64,000 nucleotides of DNA from Kalaharituber pfeilii (Eukaryota; Ascomycota; Pezizomycetes; Pezizales; Pezizaceae), in NCBI GenBank assembly GCA_015179045.1, contig WHUZ01000006.1, forward strand, positions 1,798,001 through 1,862,000, in the 5' to 3' direction. Below the pieces are notes generated by a model. It made no database searches and was not told where the DNA came from. It was given only the letters and a program-made list of their open reading frames with translations. The position numbers and the translations under genes were made by a program. This document shows, in pieces, positions 10,905-22,855 of this stretch; position 1 is the first letter of the stretch, and each line of letters starts with the position of its first letter.

Positions 10905-11757
10905 GCGGCAAGCGATTACTGTGTTTCACCACATCTCGACGCACACCACAATTCGACGCACTTTCCCATCAAAACTAGCCACGCAGAAGAGCGTGTACCT
11001 CAACCACTAGAGCAGAATTTTGTAAGCACTATTTAGAGACACTAAATAAATACTTGCTCTTCATGTTTCGTACCTCTGCTCGCTCAAAGAACGCATTCTC
11101 AAGGAATTATGGCACAGCGAAATTTGTAACAATGTCTTGGCTTTTATTTGTATGGGATTCTCATACAATATTTCAGCGGACTGAACATACTACTCTTTTT
11201 TAGCACTATCACACCAATGGCCATAGTCTTGTGATTAAAGGGTCTCTCCTAGCTGTATATTGACTCACTTGACTTTATTCAGTCCTTTTTGATATATTGC
11301 ATAGTTGGCATGCTGATATATATTTTCAGGTCCTCTTCCAATACTATTCATATGCAATATTTCTATGAGAATGAAAATATTTTGAACAACTCAATGATTA
11401 CTTCAAGGATTTTGTTGATGCCATTCCTGTATATCTCCATAGGGATAAATTACTCAAATAAAGTGTTTAAATGTTTATTGAATGAATTGCAGGTGCAGTG
11501 GGTAGATTTCCATATCTGCAATTTTACCGCAAAAATATATGCCAAGACTTATGTGCAAATGTGCAGAGATATAATTCATCCATAACTACTTTTCTTTTAA
11601 AGTAGAGATGTAGGATCTGAAGAATGATGCTTCCTTTAAGCCTCCTAAAAGGCGCATAGAAAAGTAGGTTCTGTTCGTGGAAATATACAGGTTCTCATTC
11701 GCTCAGTTTTGGTGGGAAAGTGCGTCGAATTGTGGTGTGCGTCGAAACACAGTAATG

Positions 11758-11793
<36 letters not shown>
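10905..11793 (+). mobile_element. LINE-B ultra-short tail, split by a later DNA transposon
   Basis: With the element 10919-11752 and one TA removed, what remains is GCGGCAAGCGATTAATGATA plus TT and about 31 A: the extreme 3' end of LINE-B. TCATTTAAATACT flanks it at 10892-10904 and 11794-11806. Only about 22 nt of LINE sequence were integrated. Confidence 0.8.
10919..11752. mobile_element. CTGTG...CACAG pogo-like MITE, copy 1 (TA target)
   Basis: TIRs start CTGTGTTTC and contain two tandem motifs (CGACGCACACCACAATT, then CGACGCAC). The right end is the inverted match with an internal deletion of about 11 bp. TA flanks both ends (10917-10918 and 11753-11754). The interior 11150-11750 is about 90% like 20690-21298. 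It has no transposase. Confidence 0.85.
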
Positions 11794-11797
<4 letters not shown>

Positions 11798-12205
11798 TTA
11801 AATACTCAAACAATCTGGTAAATGCTGGCCTCAATTCAGCTGGATAGCTGTGGAGTGATTCGTTTAATTTGCCTGAACCGGCCTGAATGGCCTGAATGGC
11901 CTGAACCGGCCTGATTGGCCTGGACTGGCCTGGTTGGCCTGATTCATGTGGATCAGGCCGGTCCAGGCGGTTTCAGTCCAATGCAGATCACGGCCTGGTC
12001 GGCCGGCCTGGCCTGTTGGATTCATTGGTAATAATTAGAGACTTGGAGCTCATTCTGACCTACCAACAACTTCGAAATGCTGATAGTAGTGAGAAAGATG
12101 AAAATTTAGCTTAGTTTAGTTTAGTTTGTCAATATTATGTATATAATCAATCCAGGCTCGAGCTCACCCTCCAGCTCGGCTCGAGCTAGCTCGTGCCGCT
12201 CACTA

Positions 12206-12925
12206 TTGGCTAGCCCCAGGGCCAGAAGGTACTTTGGGTACATTGGGTACGTACGTAGTGTGCGAGTATGTAACGTAGATAGTTGTCTCTAAGTAACCAG
12301 AATCGGGTATATATGGGTGCCTGCCATAATCTCATAGCATATCCGCCCGCAACAACAACACCTTTAGCTTAGATTTTACTTTTTTGCGCTCCTTTTATTT
12401 AGCTGTTAATGTTACCCGATATCCGCTTTCTTTCACTACCTTGATGTACCTGTTAACTAGCATTTCCGTACCCCATAGGCGCCTTGTACATTACGTAATG
12501 ACTCGATGTGCAACAAAATAAGAGGTTTATGCTCGGTTTACTGCTTTGTACTTGGGACGGATATAGCAGCAGCAGCAGCAGCGGCGGCGCTACTAGCAAG
12601 CTTGAGCTCCGGCATTACAACACAAATCATTGCGTGCGCAAAGGTACCAGCGTAAACGTGATACCCTTACAGGAACAACCATAGGCCTTGGCCAGTACAA
12701 ACCATCTAAGTAGGCGTTACAGAAGGATCGAGATACTTCACCTTTTCGACTCCATACTACTATATTCGTTGGTGGCCATTATCACTTTCTCTACCTTGTA
12801 TATCAGTAGCTTTGTATAGATATATCTTTCACGTACATACCCATGTTGCTCAAGTTAAAATGAGAGAAACCTTTGGAAAATGCGAGAAATAGAAACTGGA
12901 AGTTTGACTCAAATTCTACAAGCAC
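12206..12925. other. Intergenic; no gene seen
   Basis: No ORF with coding character. A short GCAGCAGCAGCAGCAGCGGC triplet run lies at about 12563. Otherwise unremarkable AT/GC-mixed sequence. Confidence 0.5.
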
Positions 12926-12937
12926 TAATCGAGCATG

Positions 12938-13138
12938 ATGGTTGCGCGCGGAGACGTACGAGCAGGACAGAGGCAAGAAATAGGCTCGAGGCATCTCCCC
13001 ACCCCACCCGAAACACTCTGAATACCTCGGGAAACACATGTAGTTAAGGATTTCTTTTGTTCTGAATTTTGTACCTAAACATCGTCATAGCCCATAGGGC
13101 GGCATACGATTAATGAAATTAAAAAAAAAAAAAAAAAA
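12938..13138 (+). mobile_element. LINE-B 5'-truncated insertion (201 bp)
   Basis: It ends with the family hairpin (GTCATAGCCCATAGGGCGGC), ATACGATTAATGAAATT and about 18 A. TAATCGAGCATG flanks it exactly at 12926-12937 and 13139-13150. Confidence 0.9.
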
Positions 13139-13673
13139 TAATCGAGCATGGCACGTACTTTGTACTCTATGTGACGACACGCGCGAAAAAAAAGACCATC
13201 AGGTCACTTTAGGAGACGAGGAAGCACTCTTCTAGGTGCAGGCCCAACTGTACCACAGTGGCGATCAAACCAACCTGCGCTCATGTTGCAAATTGATCAA
13301 TTGCTATGATTCAGATGTGATAACTTCCATGTATTATACAACTACACCACTCGAATGGTCTGGATTGCCAGTGTTGCAGAAAGGAAGAGGAAACAAATTA
13401 CATTTGGATTAGGTGCGAGCTGTGGAAGAGGACGTTTCCAGGGGACTGGAATTGATAATAGTGCCTCCGGCAGGGAACCGGACCGACTGGTGGAGATGGG
13501 CGGAGAGAATACGGATGTGTTGATATATTGATACTTGGATATCTTGTTATTCATTCCAAAAATCTTCTTTGTAATTATAACTAATCTCATCATTGCTCTT
13601 AAGCAGCGGTATACAATAATGATATAAGAAGGGGAAAAAAACAAAAATAAAAGAAAGACATCTAAATGCCCTC

Positions 13674-15110
13674 TCAAGTCTCCGTGTCAACAGCTCCTCG
13701 CTCAAGCAGAAGTGAAACCACCTTACTGTGCTTCCCATTCTTAGCAGCAGCCAGAGCACTTCCATACTCACCACCCGCAAGGTTGATGTCAGCCCCGCGT
13801 TCCAGCAGAAGTGAAACACAATCCAACTTGCCCTTCGCTGCTGCTGCAGCCAAAGCAGTTCCATACGTGCCACTCACAATGTTGATATTAGCACCTCGCT
13901 CCAGGAGAAGTAAGACTATCTTCAAGTAGCCTTGATGGGCAGCACCGGCCAATGCAGTCCCAATGTCCCCACCCACAAGGTCAATATCAGCCCCTCGCTT
14001 TAGCAGAAGTGAAACTATCTCCAATTTGCTCCTGTTCGCGGCAGCAGAAGCAGCAGCCAATGCAGTCCTATACTCCCCGCCACCAAGGTTGATATCAGCC
14101 CTTCCCTCCAGCAGAAGTGAAACTATCTCCAAGTTGCCCATATATGACGTTGTTGCTGCGGCCAATGCAGTCCCATACTTCCCGCCCACAAGGTTGATAT
14201 CAGCCCCTCGCTCCAGTAGAAGTGAAACTATCTCCAATGTGCCCCTGTTCGCAGCAGCAGCCAATGCAGTCCCATACTGCCCGTCTACAAGATTGATATC
14301 AGCCCCTCGCTCCAGCAGAAGTGAAACTATCTTCAATTTGCCCCAGTACGCAGCACCAGCCAATGCAGTTCCATACTCCCCGCCAACAAGGTTGATATCA
14401 GCCCCTCGCTCCAGCAGAAGTGAAACTATCTCCAAGTTGCCCATATATGACGTTGCTGCTGCAGCTAATGCATTCCCATACTTCCCGCCCACAAGGTTGA
14501 TATCAGCCCCTCGCTCTAGCAGAAGTGAAACTATCTTCAAGTTGCCTTCATATGCAGCAGCAGCCAATGCAGTCCCATACTCCCCGCCCACAAGGTTGAT
14601 ATCAGTCCCTCGCTCCAGCAGAAGTGAAACTATCTCCAATTTGCCCCTGTTAGTAGCAGCAGCAGCCAATGCACTCCCATATTTACCACCCATAAGGTTT
14701 ATATCAGCCCCTCGCTCCAGCAGAAGTGAAACTATCTCCAATTTGCCCCCGATCGCTGCAGCAGCCAATGCTGTCCCATACTCCCCGCCCACAAGGTTGA
14801 TATCAGCCCCCCGTTCCAGCAGAAGTGAAACTATCTCCAAGTTGTCTCCATACGCAGCAGCAGCCAATGCAGTCCCATACTCCCCGCCCGCAAGGTTGAT
14901 ATCAGCCCCTCGCTCCAGCAGAAGTGAAACTATCTCTAATTTGCCCCTATACGCAGCAGCAGCCAATGCAGTCCCATACCTCCCGTTCACAAGGTTGATA
15001 TCAGCCCCTAGCTCTAGTAGCAGTGAAACACCTTGCAATAGACCATTGGCCGCGCAAGCAGCTAGAGCAGTTCCATAGCTTTTGTCGCTCACACAGTTCA
15101 CATCACCACC
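13674..15110 (-). repeat. 14 tandem ankyrin repeats with near-identical units
   Basis: Units share YGTALAAAA...IVSLLLERGADIN at both protein and DNA level. Variation concentrates at the residues after ALAAAA (YRGK, YGDN, IGGK, YEGN, YWGK, NRGT, HQGY), which lie near the recognition face in ankyrin folds. Some units carry extra residues (TSYMGN, TNRGK, SAAANRSK). The high identity points to recent internal duplication or concerted evolution. Confidence 0.9.
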
Positions 15111-18100
15111 ATGCTGCACAATGAACTCGATAATCTATTGGTTATAGTACTCGCTTCTACACGCAACATTTAACAATGATAGTCCATTTGACTTTATAAC
15201 GTTCATGTCGGCATCCTTGGACTGCCATAGCCAGTTAACCAACTGCCCTAGCCCCCCATGCGCAGCTGCAAAAGCGGGATGCAAAGGTTCTGACTTCACT
15301 CCGACTTTCAACCAATGGTTTTCAATGGGGTCTAGCAAGTCCAGCCAATCAACCCATTTTACATAGCTTGGAGTCGCTTTATCGAAAGAACTCAAAAAGC
15401 TATTCAGCAACGGGATTTCCAGTGCATACTGCAATGCTGTGACTGATTTGGCAGGTGCTGACATTACCGCATCCTGATATGATTTGCAATGTCGGAACCA
15501 GTGGGCAGCTGAATATCGGTATAGAGGGCTGACTTGTTCAATTTCCCTATTTGACAAAGACAGTATGCGATGATCCTGAAGCGTCCACAAACAGGCTTCC
15601 GCCACATGAAGTTGGGCATCGAGAACGTTCCACTCCGTTTCTAGGTATTCGTTGACCGACAGGTGTGTAAATCGAATAACGTCCAACTGCCGGTCCCATA
15701 TAAGTAATCCTCCGCAAAAGGATAATACAATCTCTACTTTAACTGGTGGCAGTTGTTTGCCAACATCCGCAGTTAGAGAGATACGTGAGTCCAGCGCAGC
15801 AGCAGCAATGATCTCTTTGGGTTTAAGTGGCCTGCAGGAAACTAGCATCCACTTCAACACACGTTCTGCCCAGATAGAGCCGCTTCCTTCCTGAGACTTT
15901 ATTGTAATCATGATCTCATCATACACGCCCGTTAAATCCTTGGGAATCCTGCCCAGTCGATTGCGGATGTCTTCTTCAAGTTGGAAGTCGCATAGCTGGC
16001 GTAGCTGATAGGCGACCCAAAGAAACCTATTGAGGAATACATTAGTATTTCCATCAAGATGAATGAAATCCAATACCCAAAGGCCATAGCAAGTGGTGGA
16101 GGTGGTAAGGGATATCGTACATTCCGTGGGCATCTCTTGTCAAGACTTGCTGTATCTGGTCTCGAAGCGATGCTGAGACTTCACCCTGAAGGAGTTCCCC
16201 TGATTCAATCTTTCCATCAAGCTGCGTTTCAACATAGTGTTTGATATCCTGGGCATTATCTCGCGCTTCAATGCAGACATAAGGCACATTTTTTAAAGAA
16301 TGTTGAATGTCTAGGGTGATGCGGCTGGACACAAGTATCTTGACGGGGCGCTTCGAATTCATGATGGAAATGAGAGCCTTTAGGATACAGGAACGTACAT
16401 CCTTAGAACACTCGTCTAGTGCATCTAGTATAATGACTGGTTGTTGATAGAGCCCGAGTAGATTTACAATAAGTTCAATACTCATTGTGGTGGGCAGATG
16501 CTTGCGGGAAGAGGGGTCTTGCTGTTGCTTTTGGTATGCCTCTACTGCTGGTTTGCAGATGATCCTACTGTTCGGGCAAGCAAGCTGCTTAACAAGAGAA
16601 AGCAAGATTTTATTTCTATCGCGACGGTCCTGCTCGTCCCGCTTGCAATAGAAAAATGCAACCTTGTCAGCTTTTGCCTGGAGGTAGTCAATTGCCGCCG
16701 AACTGAAAAAATTAGTGATTGCCTTCCAACTATTTACTTTCGTTATTTGCCATATGTTGAAGTCCATACTTACATGAGCTTTGTTTTTCCCGCACCAGCT
16801 GAGGAAATAGAATATGAGTTCCATGTATTAGAAGCGGCAATGGGGAGCAAAATGCAGGTGGTCTTACGGATTCCATGTAACCATAATATCCTTGAATTCT
16901 CTGCTTGCCACCAATCACAGAACTCAGCCCTAATGAACAGCCAGTTTCCAGTCCCATCAACACGTCCTTCCTGTGCAAGGTCATGGTGGCTTTGGTATGG
17001 GACCTCCGAGAACCATTTGAGAATTCTAATTCTATCGCTTTCTGAATATGTACGTTGACGTTAGGACCTTGCATTTCGAATAACAGACTGATAGATCATG
17101 GGTTCATAGGCGGTATGATGAAGCTTACCATTAATGCTCTGGTGCATCGCCGTGACGGCAGAATCAATTCTTTCAATAATTGGCTTAAAGAACTTTAAAT
17201 GTTCTTTCAAAGCATTGAGCTCCCCTAAGCATGATCAGTTAGCAAGAACATGGGTGGTCATATAGGTGAGGAAGCATGTCCAACCCTTATTGATGTTTCT
17301 TGTATCGAATTGATCTGAGTTAAGGTGAATTTTACGATTAGCTAATTGCAGTGCTAACACTTGAAGGCTCATATCTTACAGTATTTCTCCACTGTGTCAG
17401 CCGCTTTTTCTACTACAGATTCTGGTTTATCAAGCAAACTTGTTTTCTCAGACACTCCTCCCGGGTGTTTCAGGTCTTCCCAAGTACGTCTTGCTGGTTT
17501 CAATATTTTGATATTAACTTCTGTGTTGCCTGCTTGTCGAGAGGGTGGATTGGCATACCAAAACTGCTTGTGAAAAGTTCTATTAAGTTACTCAGGACGG
17601 CCAATATAACCTTGTATAATTCCAGGATAGCCGTGTGTAAGTCCAGCAGTGCGCGGTGCAGGATATCGGTAGCCGCTTCCACCCCCGAAGTGAGGTACAT
17701 ATATTCATATATCGCGCAACGGCTTATGAGAACAGTAACTCGCTCCACTCCAGCAACAGCAGCTGCCATGTTCTCTTCTCCGCTGATTAAAATCTGCAGT
17801 GGACAATCTCAAACAGCATTAGTCAGAAGGTACTGGGCGAGCAAGGTAAAGTACATTGGGAGAGTTAAAAACACAGATGGAGTGTGCAAAGGGGCGATTG
17901 GTGGGATTATGGATTTAATAAATATAGCAGTATATGTCAGAGATATGAAGGGGAGTATGCGGGTATGCTGAAGAAGGATTCAAACCGTTAAGAGAAACCG
18001 CACCCCTGCCCATGGCAAGGCAGTATGCACTGGATCAAATTGTGTTGCCACATCCCTACATGCTTAAATTTCTCAATCCAGCCAATTATTGCTGTCATCT

Positions 18101-18911
18101 TTTCTCCGACGTCGATCTCCCTTTCCCCCAATTTCAATTTCCATCGCTGTGCTTCATATCTTGCCTGGACGTCCTGGGTGGTCTTCAGAAGTTCTTCCAA
18201 AAAATCCCTTTTGCCAGAAATGGTTTCGACTTTTATTCCTCTTCCTTCCAAGACTGCCTTGCGGTCTGCAGGGAGACCTTCAAATGCGTTCACCCATAAA
18301 TCATTTGATACCCCCTGTCCACTGCCTTTGCTGGGAAATGTTCCTTGCTTCTGCTTATCGTCTTTCGTAGTTGGATTATTTTCTTGACCGTCATTCTGTT
18401 TCGACGGCGGAGGTCCGTCATTTTCGTAGACCAGTTTATCCCCAGGCTGCTTTGTTGGTTCCAAGAAAATTTTTATATCCGGAGTCGAAGTGCACCCCTG
18501 CTCCTCGTGTTTCTTAGTGATATTATTGTGTTTACCGTCATCCTGTTTGGCGGGTGGATTTGGGTCGTTTTCGCAGGCCAGTTTATCCCCAGGCTGCTTG
18601 GCTGGTTCTGAAACGATTTCTACGTCCGGATTCGGGTTTGGTGAATCATTGTGCGAGGTTGATTTTAGTCCAAGTAAATTGGCGACCTTGTCTCGCTTGC
18701 GGGATTTCCCTTTAGAAGCATTATGACCCTCCGGCATCGGTCCTGGGGATGGGGTCCTGGATCGGCCTCTCCAGACACCCAGCAACCTTGGTGGTTCATT
18801 CCGTTCCGCTGGTTCTGCTGTAGAATTTTTTGCGTTTCCCTTGCCTTTCATCGGTGTCGCTAGTGTGTGAATTTCTGAGTTTATTGATGAAGCGTCGTGT
18901 GCAGTGAGCAT
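13674..18911 (-). pseudogene. NACHT-ankyrin NLR (STAND protein) with one frameshift and one in-frame stop
   Basis: An eight-exon minus-strand gene: exons 18911-17986, 17793-17592, 17520-17380, 17224-17129, 17041-16868, 16798-16774, 16702-16121 and 16026-13674. Order: a low-complexity Lys/Pro/Asn region; the fungal NLR N-terminal domain (IIGWIEKFKHVG, FDPVHTALPWAGVRFLL, VLISRCAIYEYMYL); NACHT with Walker A GIPGAGKTKL in a 25-nt exon, Walker B VIILDALDEC and sensor ILVSSR; a winged-helix region with IRFTHLSVNEYLE; then 14 ankyrin repeats of about 33 residues. Two defects: a 1-nt loss near 18063, between KFKHVG and DVATQF, and TAG at 15135-15137, in frame between exon-8 NACHT sequence and the repeats. 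ATG codons at 18977, 18911 and 18851 are alternative starts. Expected role: cytosolic non-self sensor; the ankyrins would be the recognition surface. Confidence 0.85.
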
Positions 18912-18977
18912 ATGAAGTGGGTGAGCGCATGAGGAGAGGGAATTCGCTGGATGTGCACGTGAGATGCAGCCGTACAT

Positions 18978-19609
18978 TATTCAGCCGCGACCCCGCTCCG
19001 TCCCAGGAGCCAACATGCATATGCTCTACTAGATACCAGGGATTTATCAGGGATAAAGCCCTTAACATGTGGCACAACCCTGGGAATAGCAAAAAATGCA
19101 ATTGAGTTTTTGCTGCATCAGGGATACTCCAGGTTTTCTCCCTTTCGTGCCCAGCCGCTAACCTACTTATCTCACTGATGGCAACTCAATCCAAAGCTTA
19201 CTAAGTCATAACTGCGGGTGTGCTATGACTACTACTACCAATTTGGACTGGTAACTATAGGCCTTTGCTCCCATAAAAATGGAACACCTTTGAACTACGT
19301 GTATCACAACTCAACATTCTGAGACAATCCCTGAGTTTTGGTTTACCGTGTGAATTAATTCACTGAATCGATCTCAACTTTCAGAATGAAAATTGAATAA
19401 AAACTGGTGAAGATATATGGGGCTCAAAAAGCGGTGGTTTCCAGGGATCCAGCCCTGGAAATCCAGTTCCAGGGATGAAATTCCTTCCGTAGGATTCTCT
19501 ACCAGTACCGTATGGGTAACGATGTGCACACCGGTAACGCTGCGCACCTTGACGCCGGTTTTGCACCCTCCCCAGCATCAAAATGTCAGGCAAATCTCAC
19601 AGAATATAT
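18978..19609. other. Intergenic upstream of the ankyrin NLR
   Basis: This stretch would hold the NLR promoter. No defined element or ORF of coding character is seen. A short inverted motif, CCAGGGATCCAGCCCTGG, occurs at about 19441. Confidence 0.35.
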
Positions 19610-20670
19610 TTCTAATATGTATGATGAATTAATTATAGACCATATTGACTGCGCTGATTCTAAATTTGAAGGGAAAAAAGTGCAAATGCTACTCCTACAG
19701 CATCTACAGTTGCCTCACCCCTCTACCTTATAAAATAACCTCCTCTAGCACCTACCAGCAAATACCAACTCACTGCAACGCTCTACCTGCTCATGCAATA
19801 GTAGGAATGGTAGCAATGGTACTACCAGTGCTATATTACAATACATGAGTAGTAACAGCTTGAGATCTGTAACATAGCACTGTATGCTCCTGCAGCAAGA
19901 AATTGTGCATAACTAAGAAATTGAGCATTTTCCGGATGTGACAACAAAAAGTTCCTGTGAGTGCAAATAGCTCTCAAGGGGGCTCAAATTGAAGCCAGAG
20001 CATGGTAGAATACATGGAATTATCTTCCGCATATTTATTGAGCTAATTTTTAGGAGTTGAGTAGTGACCTATTTGGAATATCCCAAATCCTATACTAGAC
20101 ATACTCTGAGCTGCCAAGTGTCCATGATCCTACCTAAAATCTGATTTATCTTTACATATACTCTATTACCTATTCTGAAGAAGCGTAGCTAGTGTGGTCG
20201 TGTTTGGCCACGTCATTGGGTCATCATGGCTATAGAGTAAGTAGCCTGCCTATGTTAGTTAGGACTGGCACACCGTGACTAGTTTTCAGCTACCCAAAAC
20301 TATTATCCCATACTACCAGCTGTTATAAAATATCTTCTTCTATATGTCTTTATATTTGTAGCTTTAGAGAGTATCTATGCATCAGTTGTACTCTACAACA
20401 GTGCAGTACTAATATATAACTATTGATCTGACAGCCCCACTCTAGATATTAATCTAGATACCTATAGTTTGTGCCAGTTCGAGACTGTGTACAGCTCGTA
20501 TAGCACTACATGATGATGATGATGCAATTATCACTGTTGCATACCGTATGTATGTGATGCTGCATATCTGGCATATCTGACATATGCGGGCTGCTCACTC
20601 TACGGTCATGGTGACTCCTTGACATCGCCAAACTTGCTATACTTCCTCAGAATAGGTAATAGAATATATG
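19610..20670 (+). repeat. Dispersed repeat R, plus-strand copy
   Basis: The sequence is homologous to the reverse complement of 62500-63190. Shared blocks include AGTGCTATATTACAA, CTCTCAAGGGGGCTCAAATT and CATCAGTTGTACT. The copies differ by many substitutions and indels, so the pair is old. No coding capacity is seen. Confidence 0.65.
20162..20663. mobile_element. MITE nested in repeat R
   Basis: TCTATTACCTATTCTGA(A/G) at the left end is matched in inverted orientation at the right end (TCAGAATAGGTAATAGA), and the arms continue imperfectly for about 60 bp. Flanks are AT-rich. A related sequence lies inverted at 62500-62600. Confidence 0.55.
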
Positions 20671-20689
20671 TCAAGATGAATAAGATCTA

Positions 20690-21298
20690 TTTGTATGGGA
20701 TTCTCATACAATATTTCAGCAGACTGAACATACTACTCCTTTTTAGCACTATCACACCAATGGCAATTGTCTTGTGATCCAAGGGCCTCCCCTAGTTGTA
20801 TATTGATTCACTTAATTTTATTTGGTCCATTTTGATATATTGCATAGTTGGCATGCTGATATATATTTTCAGGTGCTCTTCCGATACTATTCATATGTAA
20901 TATTTCTATAGGAATGAAAATATTTTGAACAGCTCAACAATTACTTCAAGTATTATGTTGATGCCATTCATGTATATCTCCATAGGGATATGTTATCCAA
21001 ATGAAACATTTAAATATTTTTATTGAATTAATTGCAGGTGCAGTGGGTAGATTTCCATATCTGCAATTTAACCGCAAAAATATATGCCAAGATTTATGTG
21101 AAAATGTGCAGAGATATAATTCATTCATAATTACTTTTTTTTAAAAGTAGAGATGCAGGATCTGCAGAATGATGCTTGCTTTGAGCCTCCTGAAAGGCGC
21201 ATAGAAATGTAGGTTCTGTGCGTGGGGACATACACGTTTCAGTTTTGGTGGGAAAGTGCCTCAAATTGTGGTGTGCGTCGAGATGTGGTGAAACACAG
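20690..21298 (+). mobile_element. Right-hand fragment of the CTGTG/CACAG pogo-like MITE
   Basis: Similar over its whole length to 11150-11752, and ends in GAAACACAG followed by TA. The left TIR is absent, so this is a truncated copy. Confidence 0.7.
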
Positions 21299-21315
21299 TA
21301 GTGAGGAACGAGGTC

Positions 21316-22535
21316 AAGAGCGACTTGGAGAAGCGCAAGGGCAGAGGCGGGTAGGGATGCTACAGCTGTGGGCGAGGCCACAGCACGGTGAGGCGAAATC
21401 ATTGAGCACCGCAAGGGAGCTGTCAACAGGGGATGGGGGGAGCTGGAAGACAGAATGAGAGCATGGGGGGCCTCTGGCGCAGGCCAAGATGCGCCTACTC
21501 TGAGAGTATGAGGACTGGTGAAAGAGCCAAAAAAATTCACGTCTTAGCGAGATGAATGCAGCGAGTTACAGGCTCAAGAGTGTGGAAGAGAGTCTCATGA
21601 GCAATATGGTGAGGCTCAGGGTCGCCCTCATCGACGAAAACGATACCGCCAGAAGGAAGTAGGAGGATAGTAGAAGGAGAAACTGCGAGACGGAATTGGA
21701 GAGGTAAGTCGAGAACGGACTCGCGAAAGCCAGAGCACAAGGGAAAAGGATACGTTTGAGCGTGAAAAGAGCGAGATGTAGGCCCAAAAAGCTACGGACC
21801 GGGACAGACAGAGGCCGGAGATGCAACAAGCTGCCAATACCGCAGCCTTCGAAGTAGAAACTGAAGCCATGAAGAAAGTGGTAACGGCTAGGGCGTTCCA
21901 GCAGAAAACGAGGCAGCAGAAGGGGAGAAGAAGGGGAAGGAGGAGGTGCAATAGGCAGCCAGGAAGGCGTAAATAGCCAGGGAAGCCATCCGGGGCAGAG
22001 CAGCAGGGAAGGTCAGTGCAAGGGGAGAGAATTGGCAGGTGGTAGGGACCACCAAGGCTCACAAATGGGTGATGGCCTCACTGCAGAGAGAAGTTGTGTT
22101 AGGCCCCACAGACAAGAAGTGGAAAGAGGAATTGACGAAACACCTGGAGGCAATCAATACAGCACTTTAGGTGCTAAGTAGATCGAGGGGAGAACAAAAG
22201 GGTGGTCTAGGTGGTGGGCGAGTAAAGATAATGTCCAGGTGAAACCCAGGGACTTCAGCTATCAACTAGAGAGTCTTTAGGACTGACTGACAGGATATTT
22301 GGGCTCAGCACACGGGGACGATACCCCTCATTGCAAAAGGGGGGTTTCAGTGAACAGGTTCCTGGATAGAAGACAGTCAAGATGCTCTCGTTGTAGGGAA
22401 TCTAAAGACACCCAATTTTGAGCAGGGTGGCTAAAGAAGGTAGGACATAGCACATGGCAGACAATAGCGCTTGTTGTTTCCATCACTGAGGACAACAGCA
22501 TTCCACTTCGACCGAAGCTTCTGTCAGTTCGGATA
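21316..22535 (+). pseudogene. Degenerate retroelement ORF1-like remnant
   Basis: A purine-rich strand with broken frames encodes Glu/Arg/Lys-rich stretches and the patch ENWQVVGTTKAH, reminiscent of ENWTVVRGR in the LINE-A ORF1 (4758). It probably derives from a related LINE ORF1, but no zinc knuckle is visible. Stops and shifts are frequent. Confidence 0.35.
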
Positions 22536-22542
22536 CGACATC

Positions 22543-22583
<41 letters not shown>

Positions 22584-22690
22584 TATCATTACTCACATGC
22601 CGCCCGACGGGCTATGGTGAGATTAGGTACATAAGAAATTAAGGAAGGAACCCCGATGACCCCGGTGATAATGAAGAACTAAGAAATCAA
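22543..22690 (-). mobile_element. LINE-B 3' tail fragment
   Basis: A T-run followed by an A-run leads into ATATCATTACTCACATGCCG and CCCGACGGGCTATGG, the complement of the family-B terminus. No clear target duplication was found. The extent beyond about 22630 is uncertain. Confidence 0.6.
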
Positions 22691-22855
22691 GATGAAACAG
22701 ATAAAATGCGTCCCCTTTCAACCCCCACTTCAGCGCTGCTGGCGGAGTCTCAGGCACCAATTACAGCCATCAAGAAGGTGGGCAGATGGCAACGTGAGGA
22801 CTGCACATCTGCATACGTGATGGAACTAATAGCGGAGGCTGAGGGACGCTGGGGC

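Larger units (their letters stand above)
10558..12027. mobile_element. Non-autonomous hAT-like element (8-bp TSD)
   Basis: The terminal inverted repeats begin CAATGAATCCAACAGGCCAG and are identical for 23 bp on both ends. The 8-bp duplication GTAATAAT lies at 10550-10557 and 12028-12035. Subterminal arrays of AGGCCATTC/AGGCCGGTTC-like units (10574-10632 and 11880-12010) resemble hAT transposase-binding clusters. There is no transposase ORF. A third DNA element and a LINE tail are nested inside. A degraded end of the same type may exist at 52960-53020. Confidence 0.85.
10424..12205. mobile_element. MITE family 1, copy b, interrupted by nested insertions
   Basis: The left portion (10424-10557) and right portion (12028-12205) together equal the copy at 22856-23155. 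The ends are TAGTGAGCGGCACGAGCC and GCTCGTGCCGCTCACTA. It is split by the hAT-like element 10558-12027, which duplicated 8 bp of it (GTAATAAT). Confidence 0.85.

Noticed and set aside
13963..15078. 371-codon open frame on the plus strand
   Set aside because: It is the antisense of the ankyrin repeats; repetition of one 99-bp unit keeps this frame open by chance.
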